In this document: piece by piece, positions 35,397 through 45,004 of the stretch
How the letters are laid out: the number at the start of each line of letters is the position of its first letter
Numbering within the stretch: the first letter of the stretch is position 1
Assembly (NCBI GenBank): GCA_030537815.1
Contig: JAUNVF010000005.1
Location: forward strand, 1 to 59,585
Direction: 5' to 3'
Length of the DNA: 59,585 bases
Source of the DNA: Tissierellia bacterium
Lineage (GTDB): Bacteria; Bacillota; Clostridia; Tissierellales; Peptoniphilaceae
The notes under the pieces: model-generated
What the model saw: the letters and a program-made list of their open reading frames with translations, nothing else
The model's database searches: none
What the model was told of the DNA's origin: nothing
Program-made: the position numbers and the translations under genes

Positions 35397-35990
35397 ATGG
35401 AAAAATCAAAAAAGCTCAGTATAAAAGATTTGGCGACGATCGGTATATTTTCCGCAATAATGATTGTTGTTTTTCTTGCTTTTTCAATCGCTACAGGAGC
35501 ATCTTTATTTTTCAATATGATTCTTAATGCTGTATTTACCGCATTAATTTTAGGACCATTTTTTGTCTATATGGCAATGAAAGTAGGAAAACCCGGTGTA
35601 GCACTCATTTATAATATTCTACAAGCGGTTTTAGCTGCAGTCTTTATGGGGCCTTTTATGATTCCTTGGTTTCTTGGAGGCGGTATTCTTGCAGAACTAT
35701 CTATGATCGGTACAGATAGTTATAGAAATATCAAGAGGATAACTATTGCATGGATTATAACATCTGTAACTAGAGCGGCCCATGGCATGAGTGAGATTTG
35801 GTTCTTTAAGGATGCTTTTATTAAATCAGGAGTTTCTCCGGAGCAAGTTCAGATTCAAACACAATATTATACAGATCCAAAGTGGGTTATTATTTCCTTG
35901 GCTCTTACAGTGATAGCAGCAATAATAGGTTGCTATTTAGGAAATAAAATGACCGAAAAGCATTTTAGAAAGACAGGTATTATTCAGTGA
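35397..35990 (+). CDS. MptD-family ECF transporter S component (cassette 1)
   Basis: 197-aa membrane protein with about five to six helices. The N-terminus KKLSIKDLATIGIFSAIM and C-terminus GCYLGNKMTEKHFRKTGI are characteristic of the MptD/Trep_Strep family of ECF substrate-binding subunits. GGGAGG precedes the ATG. Its substrate is not established; in the family it occurs beside YbtP/YbtQ-like ABC pairs. Its stop overlaps the T-component start. A paralogue is at 57252-57833. Confidence 0.88.
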   Translation: MEKSKKLSIKDLATIGIFSAIMIVVFLAFSIATGASLFFNMILNAVFTALILGPFFVYMAMKVGKPGVALIYNILQAVLAAVFMGPFMIPWFLGGGILAELSMIGTDSYRNIKRITIAWIITSVTRAAHGMSEIWFFKDAFIKSGVSPEQVQIQTQYYTDPKWVIISLALTVIAAIIGCYLGNKMTEKHFRKTGIIQ

Positions 35991-36655
35991 TTGATTTGGA
36001 CTTTCGTTCGAAACTGACAGTATTTTTATTTACAGTATTTTTGGTCGCAGTATTATCCAAAGATACTGTATTTTTTATGCTGACATTGATACTATTAGCT
36101 TATTTATTCATTACCGGATATGGAAAATTTACATTAAAGATTATATACGCCTTCGCGATTACCATGGTTTTAAGATTTTTATCACATGGAAAGGGCTTTG
36201 GAATCCTTTTGCCGGAAATGTTTTTATTTATTATTATTAGAACTTTGGCAATACTTCTTTCAGTGATTCCAATTATAAAAACACCACCGGGAGAGCTTAT
36301 GGCGATTATGCGAAAACTAAAAATTCATCGAAATATTACACTTCCACTTATATTTATGATGCGTTTTTTACCCATTGTTAAATTAGAATTTTCTGAAATC
36401 ATCGATTCTCTAAAGCTTCGAGGATTACTTTCTTTGACAAAACCCATGCGCACCATGGAGTATTTATTTGTACCGATGATGTTTTCAGCATCAAAAATCG
36501 CTGAAGAATTAGCGGCAGCCTCTGAAGTTCGGGGAATATCAGCTCATGGAAAACATAGTTCAAGAAGAGAAATAAAATTTAGAGCCGCAGATCTTTTTGT
36601 AGTAATTGCCGCATTTTTTGTGACGGCTTTTTTGATCTACTTGGAAAGGATGTAA
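35987..36655 (+). CDS. ECF transporter T component (cassette 1)
   Basis: 222-aa CbiQ/EcfT-family membrane protein with about five helices. The two Arg-containing coupling motifs that dock into the ATPases are visible as LKLRGL (about residue 144) and EVRGIS (about residue 183). Start GTG 35987 overlaps the S-component stop (GTGA). It links the S component to the fused ATPase encoded 4 nt downstream. Confidence 0.88.
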   Translation: MIDLDFRSKLTVFLFTVFLVAVLSKDTVFFMLTLILLAYLFITGYGKFTLKIIYAFAITMVLRFLSHGKGFGILLPEMFLFIIIRTLAILLSVIPIIKTPPGELMAIMRKLKIHRNITLPLIFMMRFLPIVKLEFSEIIDSLKLRGLLSLTKPMRTMEYLFVPMMFSASKIAEELAAASEVRGISAHGKHSSRREIKFRAADLFVVIAAFFVTAFLIYLERM

Positions 36656-36659
36656 TCCC

Positions 36660-38114
36660 ATGATTCAGTTAAAAGATATTAATTTTTCTTACAGGAAAGA
36701 TGAGGACAAGATACTAAAAAATATGGACTTAGATATTAAAAGTGGAGAAGCGATTGCTTTTATTGGCTCTAGTGGATGTGGGAAAACAACCCTCACGAGA
36801 ATTATCAATGGATTGGCATATAAATTTTATAATGGTTATCTTCAAGGTGAGATCAGTATCGATTCAATAAATCCCTTGGAAAAAGAACTATATGAAATTG
36901 GAAGAAAGGTCGGCTCCATCTTTCAGAATCCGAAAAGTCAATTTTTTGCGGAAATTGTAGAAGATGAAGTGGCATTTGGTTTAGAAAATTATGGAATTGA
37001 AAGAGAAGAAATATTGAAAAGAATCCCAATGGCATTAGAATCCATTCATGGACAGATGTTGAGGGATTGTAATTTATTTCATTTATCCAGTGGGGAAAGA
37101 CAAAAAGTTGCTATTGCATCGATTAATGCATTAAATCCACCGATTTATGTCTTTGACGAACCTTCTGCCAATTTAGATATGAGGAGTGTGGAGGCATTAA
37201 GAAAGCTTATGATATCATTGAAAAATCAAGGAAAGACGATGATTATTTCTGAACATAGAATTTATTATTTAAAGGAGATTGTGGATCGATATTATTATAT
37301 TCAAAATGGAAAAATAACCCATTCTTACACAAAAAAAGACTTGATTAATATGTCTGAGTATGATTATAGAGGGCTTGGCTTAAGGAGTTTCGATTTAGAT
37401 ATTATAAGTCCTAAATTTTCTCCATATGAATCAAAAAATCAATTGACGGTCCAAGACTTGAGCTTTTCCTATAAAAATAAAAAAATTTTTAATGATTTAT
37501 CCTATAGTTTTCTCGGTGGGAAAGTCTATGGTTTGATTGGAGAAAATGGAGTTGGTAAAAGCACATTTGCCAAAGTATTAGCTGGGATTTTAAAGGAGAA
37601 TTCCGGAGAGGTTTTTCATAATGGGGAAAAGCTAAAGAAAAGGAAAAGAAAAGATGATATTTACTTTCTATCCAATAATCCCGACAATAATTTATTTGAG
37701 ATATCTCCAGAAGAGGAATTAAAGCTTAATGATCCAAATGTTGATGAGAAAAAGGTACTAAAAAGATTCCATTTAGAAAATAGCAGTGGAATTCATCCCC
37801 AAATCTTATCTGGTGGACAAAAGCAGAGGCTCACCATAGCTGCAGCAGAGCTTTTAAATCGTGAGGTTTATATTTTAGATGAACCGACTTCAGGATTGGA
37901 CGGGGAAAATATGATAATGATATCTAATGAAATGAGAAGACTCCAAAAAATGGGAAAGGTGATCATTATAATTTCACATGACTATGAATTTTTAATGAAT
38001 TCTTGCGATGTCATTCTGTCTTTATATAAAAATGCTCTAAAGGAATGGAGTCCTTCAGAAGATAGGAAAAAGATTCTAAGAATATTAAAGGGAGATGAAA
38101 GTACAAGATGTTAG
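36660..38114 (+). CDS. fused ECF double ATPase (A1-A2), cassette 1
   Basis: 484 aa with two complete ABC domains. Domain 1: Walker A GSSGCGKTT (about residues 35-43), signature LSSGERQKVAIA, Walker B YVFDEPSANLD. Domain 2: Walker A GENGVGKST (about residues 292-300), signature LSGGQKQRLTIA, Walker B YILDEPTSGLD. This replaces the separate EcfA and EcfA' subunits. It overlaps the next gene by 7 nt. It is the only ECF ATPase in the window and may also have to serve the ATPase-less cassette 2. Confidence 0.9.
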   Translation: MIQLKDINFSYRKDEDKILKNMDLDIKSGEAIAFIGSSGCGKTTLTRIINGLAYKFYNGYLQGEISIDSINPLEKELYEIGRKVGSIFQNPKSQFFAEIVEDEVAFGLENYGIEREEILKRIPMALESIHGQMLRDCNLFHLSSGERQKVAIASINALNPPIYVFDEPSANLDMRSVEALRKLMISLKNQGKTMIISEHRIYYLKEIVDRYYYIQNGKITHSYTKKDLINMSEYDYRGLGLRSFDLDIISPKFSPYESKNQLTVQDLSFSYKNKKIFNDLSYSFLGGKVYGLIGENGVGKSTFAKVLAGILKENSGEVFHNGEKLKKRKRKDDIYFLSNNPDNNLFEISPEEELKLNDPNVDEKKVLKRFHLENSSGIHPQILSGGQKQRLTIAAAELLNREVYILDEPTSGLDGENMIMISNEMRRLQKMGKVIIIISHDYEFLMNSCDVILSLYKNALKEWSPSEDRKKILRILKGDESTRC

Positions 38115-39847
38115 GAAAAGGTCTATTAAAATATGCGGGAAAATATAAATATTTGACTATTACGGCATGTATTTTAACAGTAATAAGTTCTATAATGTCA
38201 ATTATTCCATTGGTCTGTATCTTTAAAATTATACATGCCTATATTAATGGAATTGCGAATGGAGTTATTATCCATTATGCTAAAATCGCAGTATTAGCGT
38301 CATTAATAAGCGTTGCGCTTTATTTTATAGGATTGTCTTTTGCACATATTTCTGCATTTAGAGTGGCTAAAAATTTAAAGAAAAATGCCATCAATAAAAT
38401 TATCGATATGCCATTGGGTTTCTTTGAACTTAGATCTACAGGGGAATTGCGAAAAACTATTGACGAAAACACCATGCTCACAGAAGATTTTTTAGCACAT
38501 AAATTACCGGATTTTTCTGCCACAATCGTCATGCCCATAGCCATTATTATCAGCTTCTTTTATTTTGATTGGCGAATGGGAATTGCATCATTTATACCAT
38601 TGATAATATCTTTTATTTGTCTGCGAATGATGATGGGCGGATCTAATAAATTAATGATGGGTAAGATTATGACCATGCAAGAACAGATGAATAAGGAAGC
38701 CGTGGAGTATGTGAGGGGTATTCCCATTATTAAAGTGTTTCAGCAAACCGTATTTAGTTTTAAAAAATTTTATGACACCATTATAGGATATCGAGATTTA
38801 GTGGCAGGCTATGCTAAATCTTGCCGTGTTCCAAAAACTGTATTTTCAATTTCTTTAAATAGCTTTTTTGTTTTATTAATTATTGTTGCAGTATTTGTTT
38901 TTAATCAAACAATGAATAAAAGTGAAGTCTTTTTAAATTTAATATTTTTTATATTACTCAGTCCTTTAATTTCTACAACACTTATGAGATTGATGCTTAC
39001 AGGGGAAAATCTAATTCAGGCCAATGAAGCTCTTAGCCGAATTGAAAATATAACAGAAAATAAAGAATTTAATGAAATTGGAACAGAAGAATTTCCGATG
39101 AAAAGTGATATTAGATTTAACAATGTCTCTTTTTCCTATCCGGAAAGTGAATCGGAAGTTTTAAAGAATATCTCTTTTGATGTTAAAGAGAATTCCAAAG
39201 TCGCCATTGTAGGATTATCCGGTTCAGGAAAAAGTACCATTCTTTCTTTAATTGGAAAATTCTTTGAAGTCGATTCGGGAGAAATTATGATTGGTAATAA
39301 AAATATTGACGATATTGATACAAAATCTTTAATGAAAAATATTTCCTTTGTTTTCCAAGATAGTAAATTATTTCCCATTACATTATTGGAGAATATTAAG
39401 CTTGGGAGAGAGGATGCGACCATAGAGGAAGTAAAAAGAGCTGTGAAAATCACTCAATGTGAAGATATTATTAATAAATTTCCCGAAGGATTAAATAGTA
39501 TTTATGGGACAAAGGGAATATATCTATCTGGAGGGGAGACACAGCGAATCGCACTTGCGAGAGCATTTATTAAAAATACCCCCATCATATTATTTGATGA
39601 AGCCACATCGGGTTGTGATGCTGAAAACGAGTATTATATCAATAAAGCGATATCAGAGATTTCAAAAAATAAAACAGTCGTCTTAGTTGCCCATCGACTA
39701 AATTCTGTTATCGATGCAGATAAAATTATCGTGATGGAATCTGGAAAAATAATAGAATCGGGAAGTCATAGCGAATTGATCGATATAAACGGATCTTATA
39801 AAAAAATGTGGCAACAGTATAATGCTTCATCGGATTGGAGGATATAA
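38108..39847 (+). CDS. ABC half-transporter, YbtP/YbtQ-like (cassette 1, first)
   Basis: 579 aa: six-helix exporter-fold membrane domain (about residues 1-310) and C-terminal ABC domain with Walker A GLSGSGKST (about residues 366-374), Q-loop FVFQD, signature LSGGETQRIALARA and Walker B ILFDEATSGCD. By layout (AraC, ECF S-T-A, paired half-transporters) it resembles YbtP/YbtQ and Eqb-type siderophore importers, which use the exporter fold for uptake. Likely forms a heterodimer with the next protein; its stop overlaps that start (TAATG). Confidence 0.85.
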   Translation: MLGKGLLKYAGKYKYLTITACILTVISSIMSIIPLVCIFKIIHAYINGIANGVIIHYAKIAVLASLISVALYFIGLSFAHISAFRVAKNLKKNAINKIIDMPLGFFELRSTGELRKTIDENTMLTEDFLAHKLPDFSATIVMPIAIIISFFYFDWRMGIASFIPLIISFICLRMMMGGSNKLMMGKIMTMQEQMNKEAVEYVRGIPIIKVFQQTVFSFKKFYDTIIGYRDLVAGYAKSCRVPKTVFSISLNSFFVLLIIVAVFVFNQTMNKSEVFLNLIFFILLSPLISTTLMRLMLTGENLIQANEALSRIENITENKEFNEIGTEEFPMKSDIRFNNVSFSYPESESEVLKNISFDVKENSKVAIVGLSGSGKSTILSLIGKFFEVDSGEIMIGNKNIDDIDTKSLMKNISFVFQDSKLFPITLLENIKLGREDATIEEVKRAVKITQCEDIINKFPEGLNSIYGTKGIYLSGGETQRIALARAFIKNTPIILFDEATSGCDAENEYYINKAISEISKNKTVVLVAHRLNSVIDADKIIVMESGKIIESGSHSELIDINGSYKKMWQQYNASSDWRI

Positions 39848-41568
39848 TGTTTAGATTTCTGGAAAATAAATATCATTTATCAAATAATGAATCAAAACTT
39901 ATGAGACAAGGTATTATTTTTAATGCTCTATCAAATATATCAAAAATGTTTCCCGTTGGTGTAACGACTTATGTATTATCTCAAATGTTTTTGATAATAA
40001 CAAAAGACAGTGGAAATGTAAAACTACCCATCGGTCAATATGTCCTAATTTCTCTGGGAATTATTTTGCTCATGACAATCATGGCATATATCGAATATAC
40101 GAAAACATTTGTAGATATTTACAGAGAAAGTGCAAATCGAAGAATTGATATTGCAGAATTCTTGAGAAAATTACCATTATCTTTTTTTGCGAAACGAGAT
40201 CTTTCAGACTTAACTACTGTTATTATGACAGATACATCCGGAATTGAACATGCCCTTGCTCATGTGATTCCCCAATGCTATGGCACTTTAATTTCAACGA
40301 TTATCATCTGTATCGCCATGCTTTTTCTGAATTTTAAACTGGCGATCGCCCTATTTTGGGTGATACCCATAGCTTTCTTAGTAGTTTTTATTTCAAGAAA
40401 AATGCAGGCAAAATATAGTGAGAAATTTAAAGAAGAAAAATTAAATGCGTCGGAAAAATTTCAGATGACATTAGAAATGATTAAAGAAATCAAAGCCTTT
40501 GGCGTGGAAGATTATTATAAAAATGATTTAAAGGAACAATTAAATATATATGAACAAATGCAAAGAAAGACAGAATTATTTTCGGCGACCATATTAGCTT
40601 CTGCACAGATGATCTTGAAATTAGGAACGGTCACCGTCATTTTCATAGGAAGTTTATTGCTTTTAAAAAATAAAGTTGATCTATTTACCTTTATCATATT
40701 TCTATTTTCTTCGGGATTAGTATATGAACCTATTAATGGATTGATCAATTCATTAACAGAAATTTTTCAAGCAGACCTTTTAGTCGATCGCATTGACAAG
40801 ATTAAAGAGGAGAAAATAGAAGAAAGTAAAGCTGATATTGACGGAGATGACTTGAGCATCAGATTTGAGAATGTGTATTTTGGCTATGATGAGATGAATG
40901 TATTAAATGGGATTTCATTTACGGCGAAAGAAGGTGAAAAGACCGCCTTTGTCGGATCATCCGGATCAGGAAAATCCACCGCATTAAAACTTGCAGCCGG
41001 ATTTTACAAACCGGATAAGGGCAGTGTCTATATTGGGAAAAATGATATATCAGAAATTAATTCTGAAGAACTACTAAAGTACTATTCTGTTGTTTTCCAA
41101 GATGTGCTTTTATTTGATAATAGCATTATTGAAAATATCCGTTTGGGAAATAGTAGTGCAAGCGACGAAGAGGTCATTGAAGCTGCGAAATTAGCCCATT
41201 GTCATGACTTTATCATGCAATTACCTCAAGGCTATGATACTTTTATTGGCGAGAATGGAAAATTATTATCAGGAGGCGAAAAACAGAGAATCTCCATTGC
41301 AAGGGCCATTATTAAAGATGCGCCCATCGTACTCCTCGATGAGGTTACCTCGGCACTTGATATCCAAAACGAAAATTTGGTGCAGGAAGCGATGAATTAT
41401 ATTACGAAAGATAAAACAGTTATCGTCATTGCTCATAAACTAGATACAATTAGGGATTGTGAGAATATCATCGTATTTGATAAAGGGGAAATTGTAGAAA
41501 TGGGCAATCATGAATCTCTAATTAGGCAAAATGGATATTATAAAAAATTAGTGGATATAGGAGCATAA
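39847..41568 (+). CDS. ABC half-transporter, YbtP/YbtQ-like (cassette 1, second)
   Basis: 573 aa: exporter-fold membrane domain (about residues 15-310) and ABC domain with Walker A GSSGSGKST (about residues 364-372), Q-loop VVFQD, signature LSGGEKQRISIARA and Walker B VLLDEVTSALD. Start ATG 39847 overlaps the previous stop; the frame also opens 12 nt earlier at 39835. The N-terminus MFRFLENKYHLSNNESK matches the pattern of the second half-transporter of cassette 2, MKNHLINKYALTEEGAK. End of the cassette. No biosynthetic siderophore genes are present, so a foreign metallophore is a likely substrate. Confidence 0.85.
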   Translation: MFRFLENKYHLSNNESKLMRQGIIFNALSNISKMFPVGVTTYVLSQMFLIITKDSGNVKLPIGQYVLISLGIILLMTIMAYIEYTKTFVDIYRESANRRIDIAEFLRKLPLSFFAKRDLSDLTTVIMTDTSGIEHALAHVIPQCYGTLISTIIICIAMLFLNFKLAIALFWVIPIAFLVVFISRKMQAKYSEKFKEEKLNASEKFQMTLEMIKEIKAFGVEDYYKNDLKEQLNIYEQMQRKTELFSATILASAQMILKLGTVTVIFIGSLLLLKNKVDLFTFIIFLFSSGLVYEPINGLINSLTEIFQADLLVDRIDKIKEEKIEESKADIDGDDLSIRFENVYFGYDEMNVLNGISFTAKEGEKTAFVGSSGSGKSTALKLAAGFYKPDKGSVYIGKNDISEINSEELLKYYSVVFQDVLLFDNSIIENIRLGNSSASDEEVIEAAKLAHCHDFIMQLPQGYDTFIGENGKLLSGGEKQRISIARAIIKDAPIVLLDEVTSALDIQNENLVQEAMNYITKDKTVIVIAHKLDTIRDCENIIVFDKGEIVEMGNHESLIRQNGYYKKLVDIGA

Positions 41569-41954
41569 TTCTACATTAAGATATAGGAAAATTAATATCT
41601 CGTGATAAAATAAAAATATGATATTAGTTATGATTAATTGAATTAAATAAGAAAATCAATGGAATTACGAGAAATATCAATAAGAAATTAAAAATAAAGA
41701 AAGGAAAAAATGTAATAATTAGAGAGAAGCTTGGAGTCTTTAGGATTAGGACAATATGATGTCTAAAGATATCATAAAAAGAGATTTATAATTAATTATT
41801 AAAATGGAAATGGAAAAATGTCTTTTATATTCTGTTAGGAGATTTACTTTTCTAATTAATACAATCTTCCTTTTTAAAAGTAAATTTAATTCTAAACTAA
41901 TTAAAAGTATAAAGCTGCTTTAAAATAATTATTTTAAAGCAGCTTTATTTCTAT
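41569..41954. other. intergenic gap with convergent terminators
   Basis: About 385 nt with no gene. It has a 10-bp inverted repeat (ATTTACTTTT at 41842-41851 with AAAAGTAAAT at 41876-41885) that may end cassette 1, and the perfect bidirectional terminator at 41910-41947. Confidence 0.5.
41910..41952. terminator. bidirectional terminator
   Basis: Perfect 19-bp inverted repeat, TAAAGCTGCTTTAAAATAA at 41910-41928 and its complement at 41929-41947, T-rich after it on both strands. It serves the convergent cassette 1 and tnaT transcripts. Confidence 0.9.
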
Positions 41955-43274
41955 CTAGCCAATACTTCCATAGAATATTCCGATTAAAAATACCAATAAT
42001 GTAAGTCCACAGAAGATGTATTTACCCATAAAGATAAAGCTGTCTCCCAATGGCTTTGAAGAGCCGATAGAGGCTTGATCTTTTGCGAATTGGTCTCCAT
42101 TAATCCAGAAGAATACCCATGCAGCCAATAATGCTCCCAGTGGTATAAGATATATACTGACCATATCCATCCAATCTCCAAGCTTGTCACCGTCTTCCAA
42201 TACTATGCCGACCAATAGTCCGAGAACTGCTATAACTACAATTGAGAATATCCTCGATTTATTAAAATAGTTTTCTAGAGTTTCAACCGCCGTTTCAAAC
42301 AGATTCATCAGCGATGTAACCCCGGCGAATAGGACGGCCACAAAGAAGATAATAGAAAATAGCTGGCCTCCCGGCATCGATTTAAATACTTCTGGCATAG
42401 TTATAAACATAAGCGGCGGTCCTGCTGTAGGCTCGAGATTAAATGCAAAAACAGCTGGAATTATCACTAGGGCTGCTAGCATTGCCGCTATAGTATCTAA
42501 AAGAGCTACGAATTTTGCACTCTGAGGTATATCTTCTTTTTCTGAAAGATAAGAACCATAAGCCACTGTACCACTACCGGCAAGAGATAGTGAAAAGAAA
42601 GCTTGTCCAAGTGCAAAGACCCATGTCATCGGTTTTAAAAGTAATGACCAGTCCGGTTTAAATAGAAATTCGTATCCTGCTGATGCTCCCGGAAGAAATG
42701 CGACTCTTATTCCCAATATAATAAATAATAAAAAGAATGCTGGCATCATAAATTTATTTACTTTTTCAATTCCGGAAGAAACTCCGAGTGCCATAACGCC
42801 GAATGTGATGACTAGACCGAGTATATGCCATACCAATGAGCCATAAGGACCTGCTATCATCCCAAAATACTCGCCTGAATTTGCAGATGAAGTGACTGCA
42901 CCTGTTATGGATCCGACTGTAAATCTGAGTATCCATCCGACTACAACCGCATATCCGATAGCGATTCCGACTGAACCTATGACAGGAATCAAGCCTATGA
43001 TATGTCCGTATTTTTTTCCCTTTTTATTAAAAGATTTGCTGAAAGCTCCCATCGGTCCGCTCTTATAAGCTCTTCCCAATGACATCTCTTCGATAACTCC
43101 CGTATAACCAATTATAATTACAAATAGAAAATAAGGAATTAGAAAAGCTGCTCCTCCATTTATACCGGTCTTATAGGGGAATAGCCAAATATTTCCCATC
43201 CCGACGGCTGAACCTACGCAGGCCAGTATAAAACCGAATTTGCTTTTCCATTGATCTCTGTTGATCTCATTCAT
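41955..43274 (-). CDS. tnaT: sodium-dependent transporter, NSS family (probable tryptophan carrier)
   Basis: About 439 aa, LeuT fold, with the TM1 signature CVGSAVGMGNIWLFPYK near residues 18-34. It is downstream of tryptophanase on the same strand. The tryptophan transporter TnaT of Symbiobacterium thermophilum is an NSS protein encoded beside tryptophanase, so the same role is likely here; this is inferred from context. Start ATG 43274 is best spaced (8 nt) from AAAGGAG; ATG 43277 and GTG 43283 are alternatives. It has its own promoter at 43306-43335, and a terminator separates it from tnaA, so the two genes are not a simple operon. Confidence 0.88.
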   Translation of the reverse strand: MNEINRDQWKSKFGFILACVGSAVGMGNIWLFPYKTGINGGAAFLIPYFLFVIIIGYTGVIEEMSLGRAYKSGPMGAFSKSFNKKGKKYGHIIGLIPVIGSVGIAIGYAVVVGWILRFTVGSITGAVTSSANSGEYFGMIAGPYGSLVWHILGLVITFGVMALGVSSGIEKVNKFMMPAFFLLFIILGIRVAFLPGASAGYEFLFKPDWSLLLKPMTWVFALGQAFFSLSLAGSGTVAYGSYLSEKEDIPQSAKFVALLDTIAAMLAALVIIPAVFAFNLEPTAGPPLMFITMPEVFKSMPGGQLFSIIFFVAVLFAGVTSLMNLFETAVETLENYFNKSRIFSIVVIAVLGLLVGIVLEDGDKLGDWMDMVSIYLIPLGALLAAWVFFWINGDQFAKDQASIGSSKPLGDSFIFMGKYIFCGLTLLVFLIGIFYGSIG

Positions 43275-43305
43275 CATAATCACTCCTTTAGATAAAATTA
43301 TATGA

Positions 43306-43335
43306 ATTATACCATATTATAAGCATATATGGCAA
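43306..43335 (-). promoter_or_regulatory. promoter of tnaT
   Basis: Minus strand: TTGCCA (43335-43330), 18-nt spacer, TATAAT (43311-43306). Confidence 0.6.
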
Positions 43336-43362
43336 TAGGTTAACATGATAAAACTTAAAAGT

Positions 43363-43391
43363 TAAAAAATGCACCGACAATTGTCGGTGCA
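43363..43391 (-). terminator. terminator of tnaA
   Basis: Palindrome TGCACCGACAA/TTGTCGGTGCA (43370-43391), followed on the minus strand by TTTTTT. Both arms meet at a very short loop. Confidence 0.85.
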
Positions 43392-43395
43392 ATAA

Positions 43396-44778
43396 TCATT
43401 CTATCGGTTCCAAATATGCTTGAAAATGCCTTAAAATAGGAGGTTCCCATATTATTTTATATCCCGGAACTTCATTGGCCATTTCTTTTATTTTAATTAA
43501 GGAATCAACCATGATATCAATGTGAGATTGAGTGTATACTCTTCTAGGTATGGCAAATCTTGTAAATTCAAAATCTGATTTTAATTGCTTACCTGTATCT
43601 GGATCATTGCCAAGCATATAAGAGCCTATATCACAAGTTCTGATTCCCGCTTCAATATATAATTGAATGGCTAGAGCCTGTCCAGGAAATTCTCTGTAGT
43701 CGATATGAGGGAGTAGAGCAGCTGCATCTATAAAAAGCCCATGTCCTCCGACGGGAGCTTGATATGCTATACCGGCGGAATCCAATTTCGCAGCAAAGTA
43801 TTCCATTTGGCCAATTCTGTAATTTAAATAATCTTCATCGATACCTTCATAAAGACCTATGGACAAAGATTCAAGATCTCTGCCCGAAAGACCACCATAA
43901 GTGACGAATCCTTCAAATGAAATCGTATTGCCCTTAACCTTCTGATACAATTCTGCATCATCCTTAATTCCTATCAAGCCACCCATATTTACAATGGCAT
44001 CCTTTTTAGCTGACATAGTAAAGGAATCTGCATAGCTGAAAATTTCCGATACGATTTCTTTAATCGACTTATCGGCATAAGCTTCTTCTCTCTTCTTTAT
44101 AAAATAAGCATTTTCAGCAAATCTCGCTGCATCTATATTTACAGTTATGCCGTATTTTTTCCCAATTTCATAGACTTTTTTTAGATTAGCCATAGATACG
44201 GGCTGACCTCCGGCGGAATTATTTGTAATCGTCATGACGATCAATGCTATATTTTCCGGACCATGTTCTTCTATAAGTTTTTCAAGCCTTTCAGTATCCA
44301 TATTTCCCTTGAATGGCGCTCTTTTAGATGGATCTTTAGCTTCGGGGACAACGCAGTCTACAGCTCTCGCTCCGGCTATCTCGACATGTGCTCTGGTCGT
44401 GTCGAAAAACATATTGGATATTGCTATTTTGCCAGGGCCCATCAAAAGAGGGAATAGGACCTTTTCTGCAGCTCTTCCTTGATGTACGGGCTGGATAAAT
44501 TCGTAGCCGAATATATCCTTTCCGGCTTCCAATAATTTAAAATAGCTTTTTGCACCTGCATAAGCTTCATCGCCTTCCATAACTCCGGCCCATTGCTTAG
44601 AACTCATCGCATTTGTTCCGCTATCTGTCAAGAGGTCTATATAGACATCCTCAGCTCTTAAATTAAACAGATTGTAATTTGCATCTTTGATTTTCTTTAT
44701 TCTTTCTTCACGTGACAATATCTTGATAGTTTCGACCATTTTTATCCTAAAAGGCTCGGGAATATATTTTGTTTCCAT
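43396..44778 (-). CDS. tnaA: tryptophanase
   Basis: 460-aa PLP beta-eliminating lyase; converts Trp to indole, pyruvate and ammonia. It resembles both tryptophanase and tyrosine phenol-lyase. Residues at the deciding sites favour tryptophanase: FFDTT (Asp, where TPL has YFTTT) and RTCDIGS (no Arg at the TPL-specific position equivalent to MERG). The PLP lysine is in [14 protein letters not shown] (about residue 255). The segment [11 protein letters not shown] is more TPL-like, so some ambiguity remains. TCTGGAGGAGAC-type ribosome site before the ATG. Promoter at 44844-44872; only about 60 nt of leader, with no TnaC-like peptide seen. Confidence 0.88.
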   Translation of the reverse strand: METKYIPEPFRIKMVETIKILSREERIKKIKDANYNLFNLRAEDVYIDLLTDSGTNAMSSKQWAGVMEGDEAYAGAKSYFKLLEAGKDIFGYEFIQPVHQGRAAEKVLFPLLMGPGKIAISNMFFDTTRAHVEIAGARAVDCVVPEAKDPSKRAPFKGNMDTERLEKLIEEHGPENIALIVMTITNNSAGGQPVSMANLKKVYEIGKKYGITVNIDAARFAENAYFIKKREEAYADKSIKEIVSEIFSYADSFTMSAKKDAIVNMGGLIGIKDDAELYQKVKGNTISFEGFVTYGGLSGRDLESLSIGLYEGIDEDYLNYRIGQMEYFAAKLDSAGIAYQAPVGGHGLFIDAAALLPHIDYREFPGQALAIQLYIEAGIRTCDIGSYMLGNDPDTGKQLKSDFEFTRFAIPRRVYTQSHIDIMVDSLIKIKEMANEVPGYKIIWEPPILRHFQAYLEPIE

Positions 44779-44843
44779 TTGTCTCCTCCAATCGGTAAAA
44801 GGTTTTCACAGAGCATGAGGCTCAATATTTATTTGTCAATTAT

Positions 44844-44872
44844 AGTATAGCAATACGTAAATATGATGTCAA
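44844..44872 (-). promoter_or_regulatory. promoter of tnaA
   Basis: Minus strand: TTGACA (44872-44867), 17-nt spacer, TATACT (44849-44844). Confidence 0.78.
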
Positions 44873-44967
44873 TATTAAAAAGATTCAAAAACTAAAGTTA
44901 ATAAAAATTAACAATTAAAGAATTAGAATTTATAAATAGATATGGACTTAGTATTAAAATTCTGAAA

Positions 44968-44998
44968 ATAAAAAAGACTGCAAGAGAATCTTGCAGTC
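44968..44998 (-). terminator. terminator of the lysine operon
   Basis: GACTGCAAGA (44976-44985), GAA loop, TCTTGCAGTC (44989-44998); on the minus strand it is followed by TTTTTTATTTT. It lies just after the ddh stop. Confidence 0.9.
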
Positions 44999-45004
44999 CC
45001 ATAT

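Noticed and set aside
43396-44778. Tyrosine phenol-lyase instead of tryptophanase
   Set aside because: Despite TPL-like [11 protein letters not shown], the substrate-determining positions (FDTT, DIGS) follow tryptophanase.
44956-44970. CodY-like box near the end of the lysine operon
   Set aside because: A 12-of-15 match, but it lies in the terminator tail after ddh and not at a promoter.
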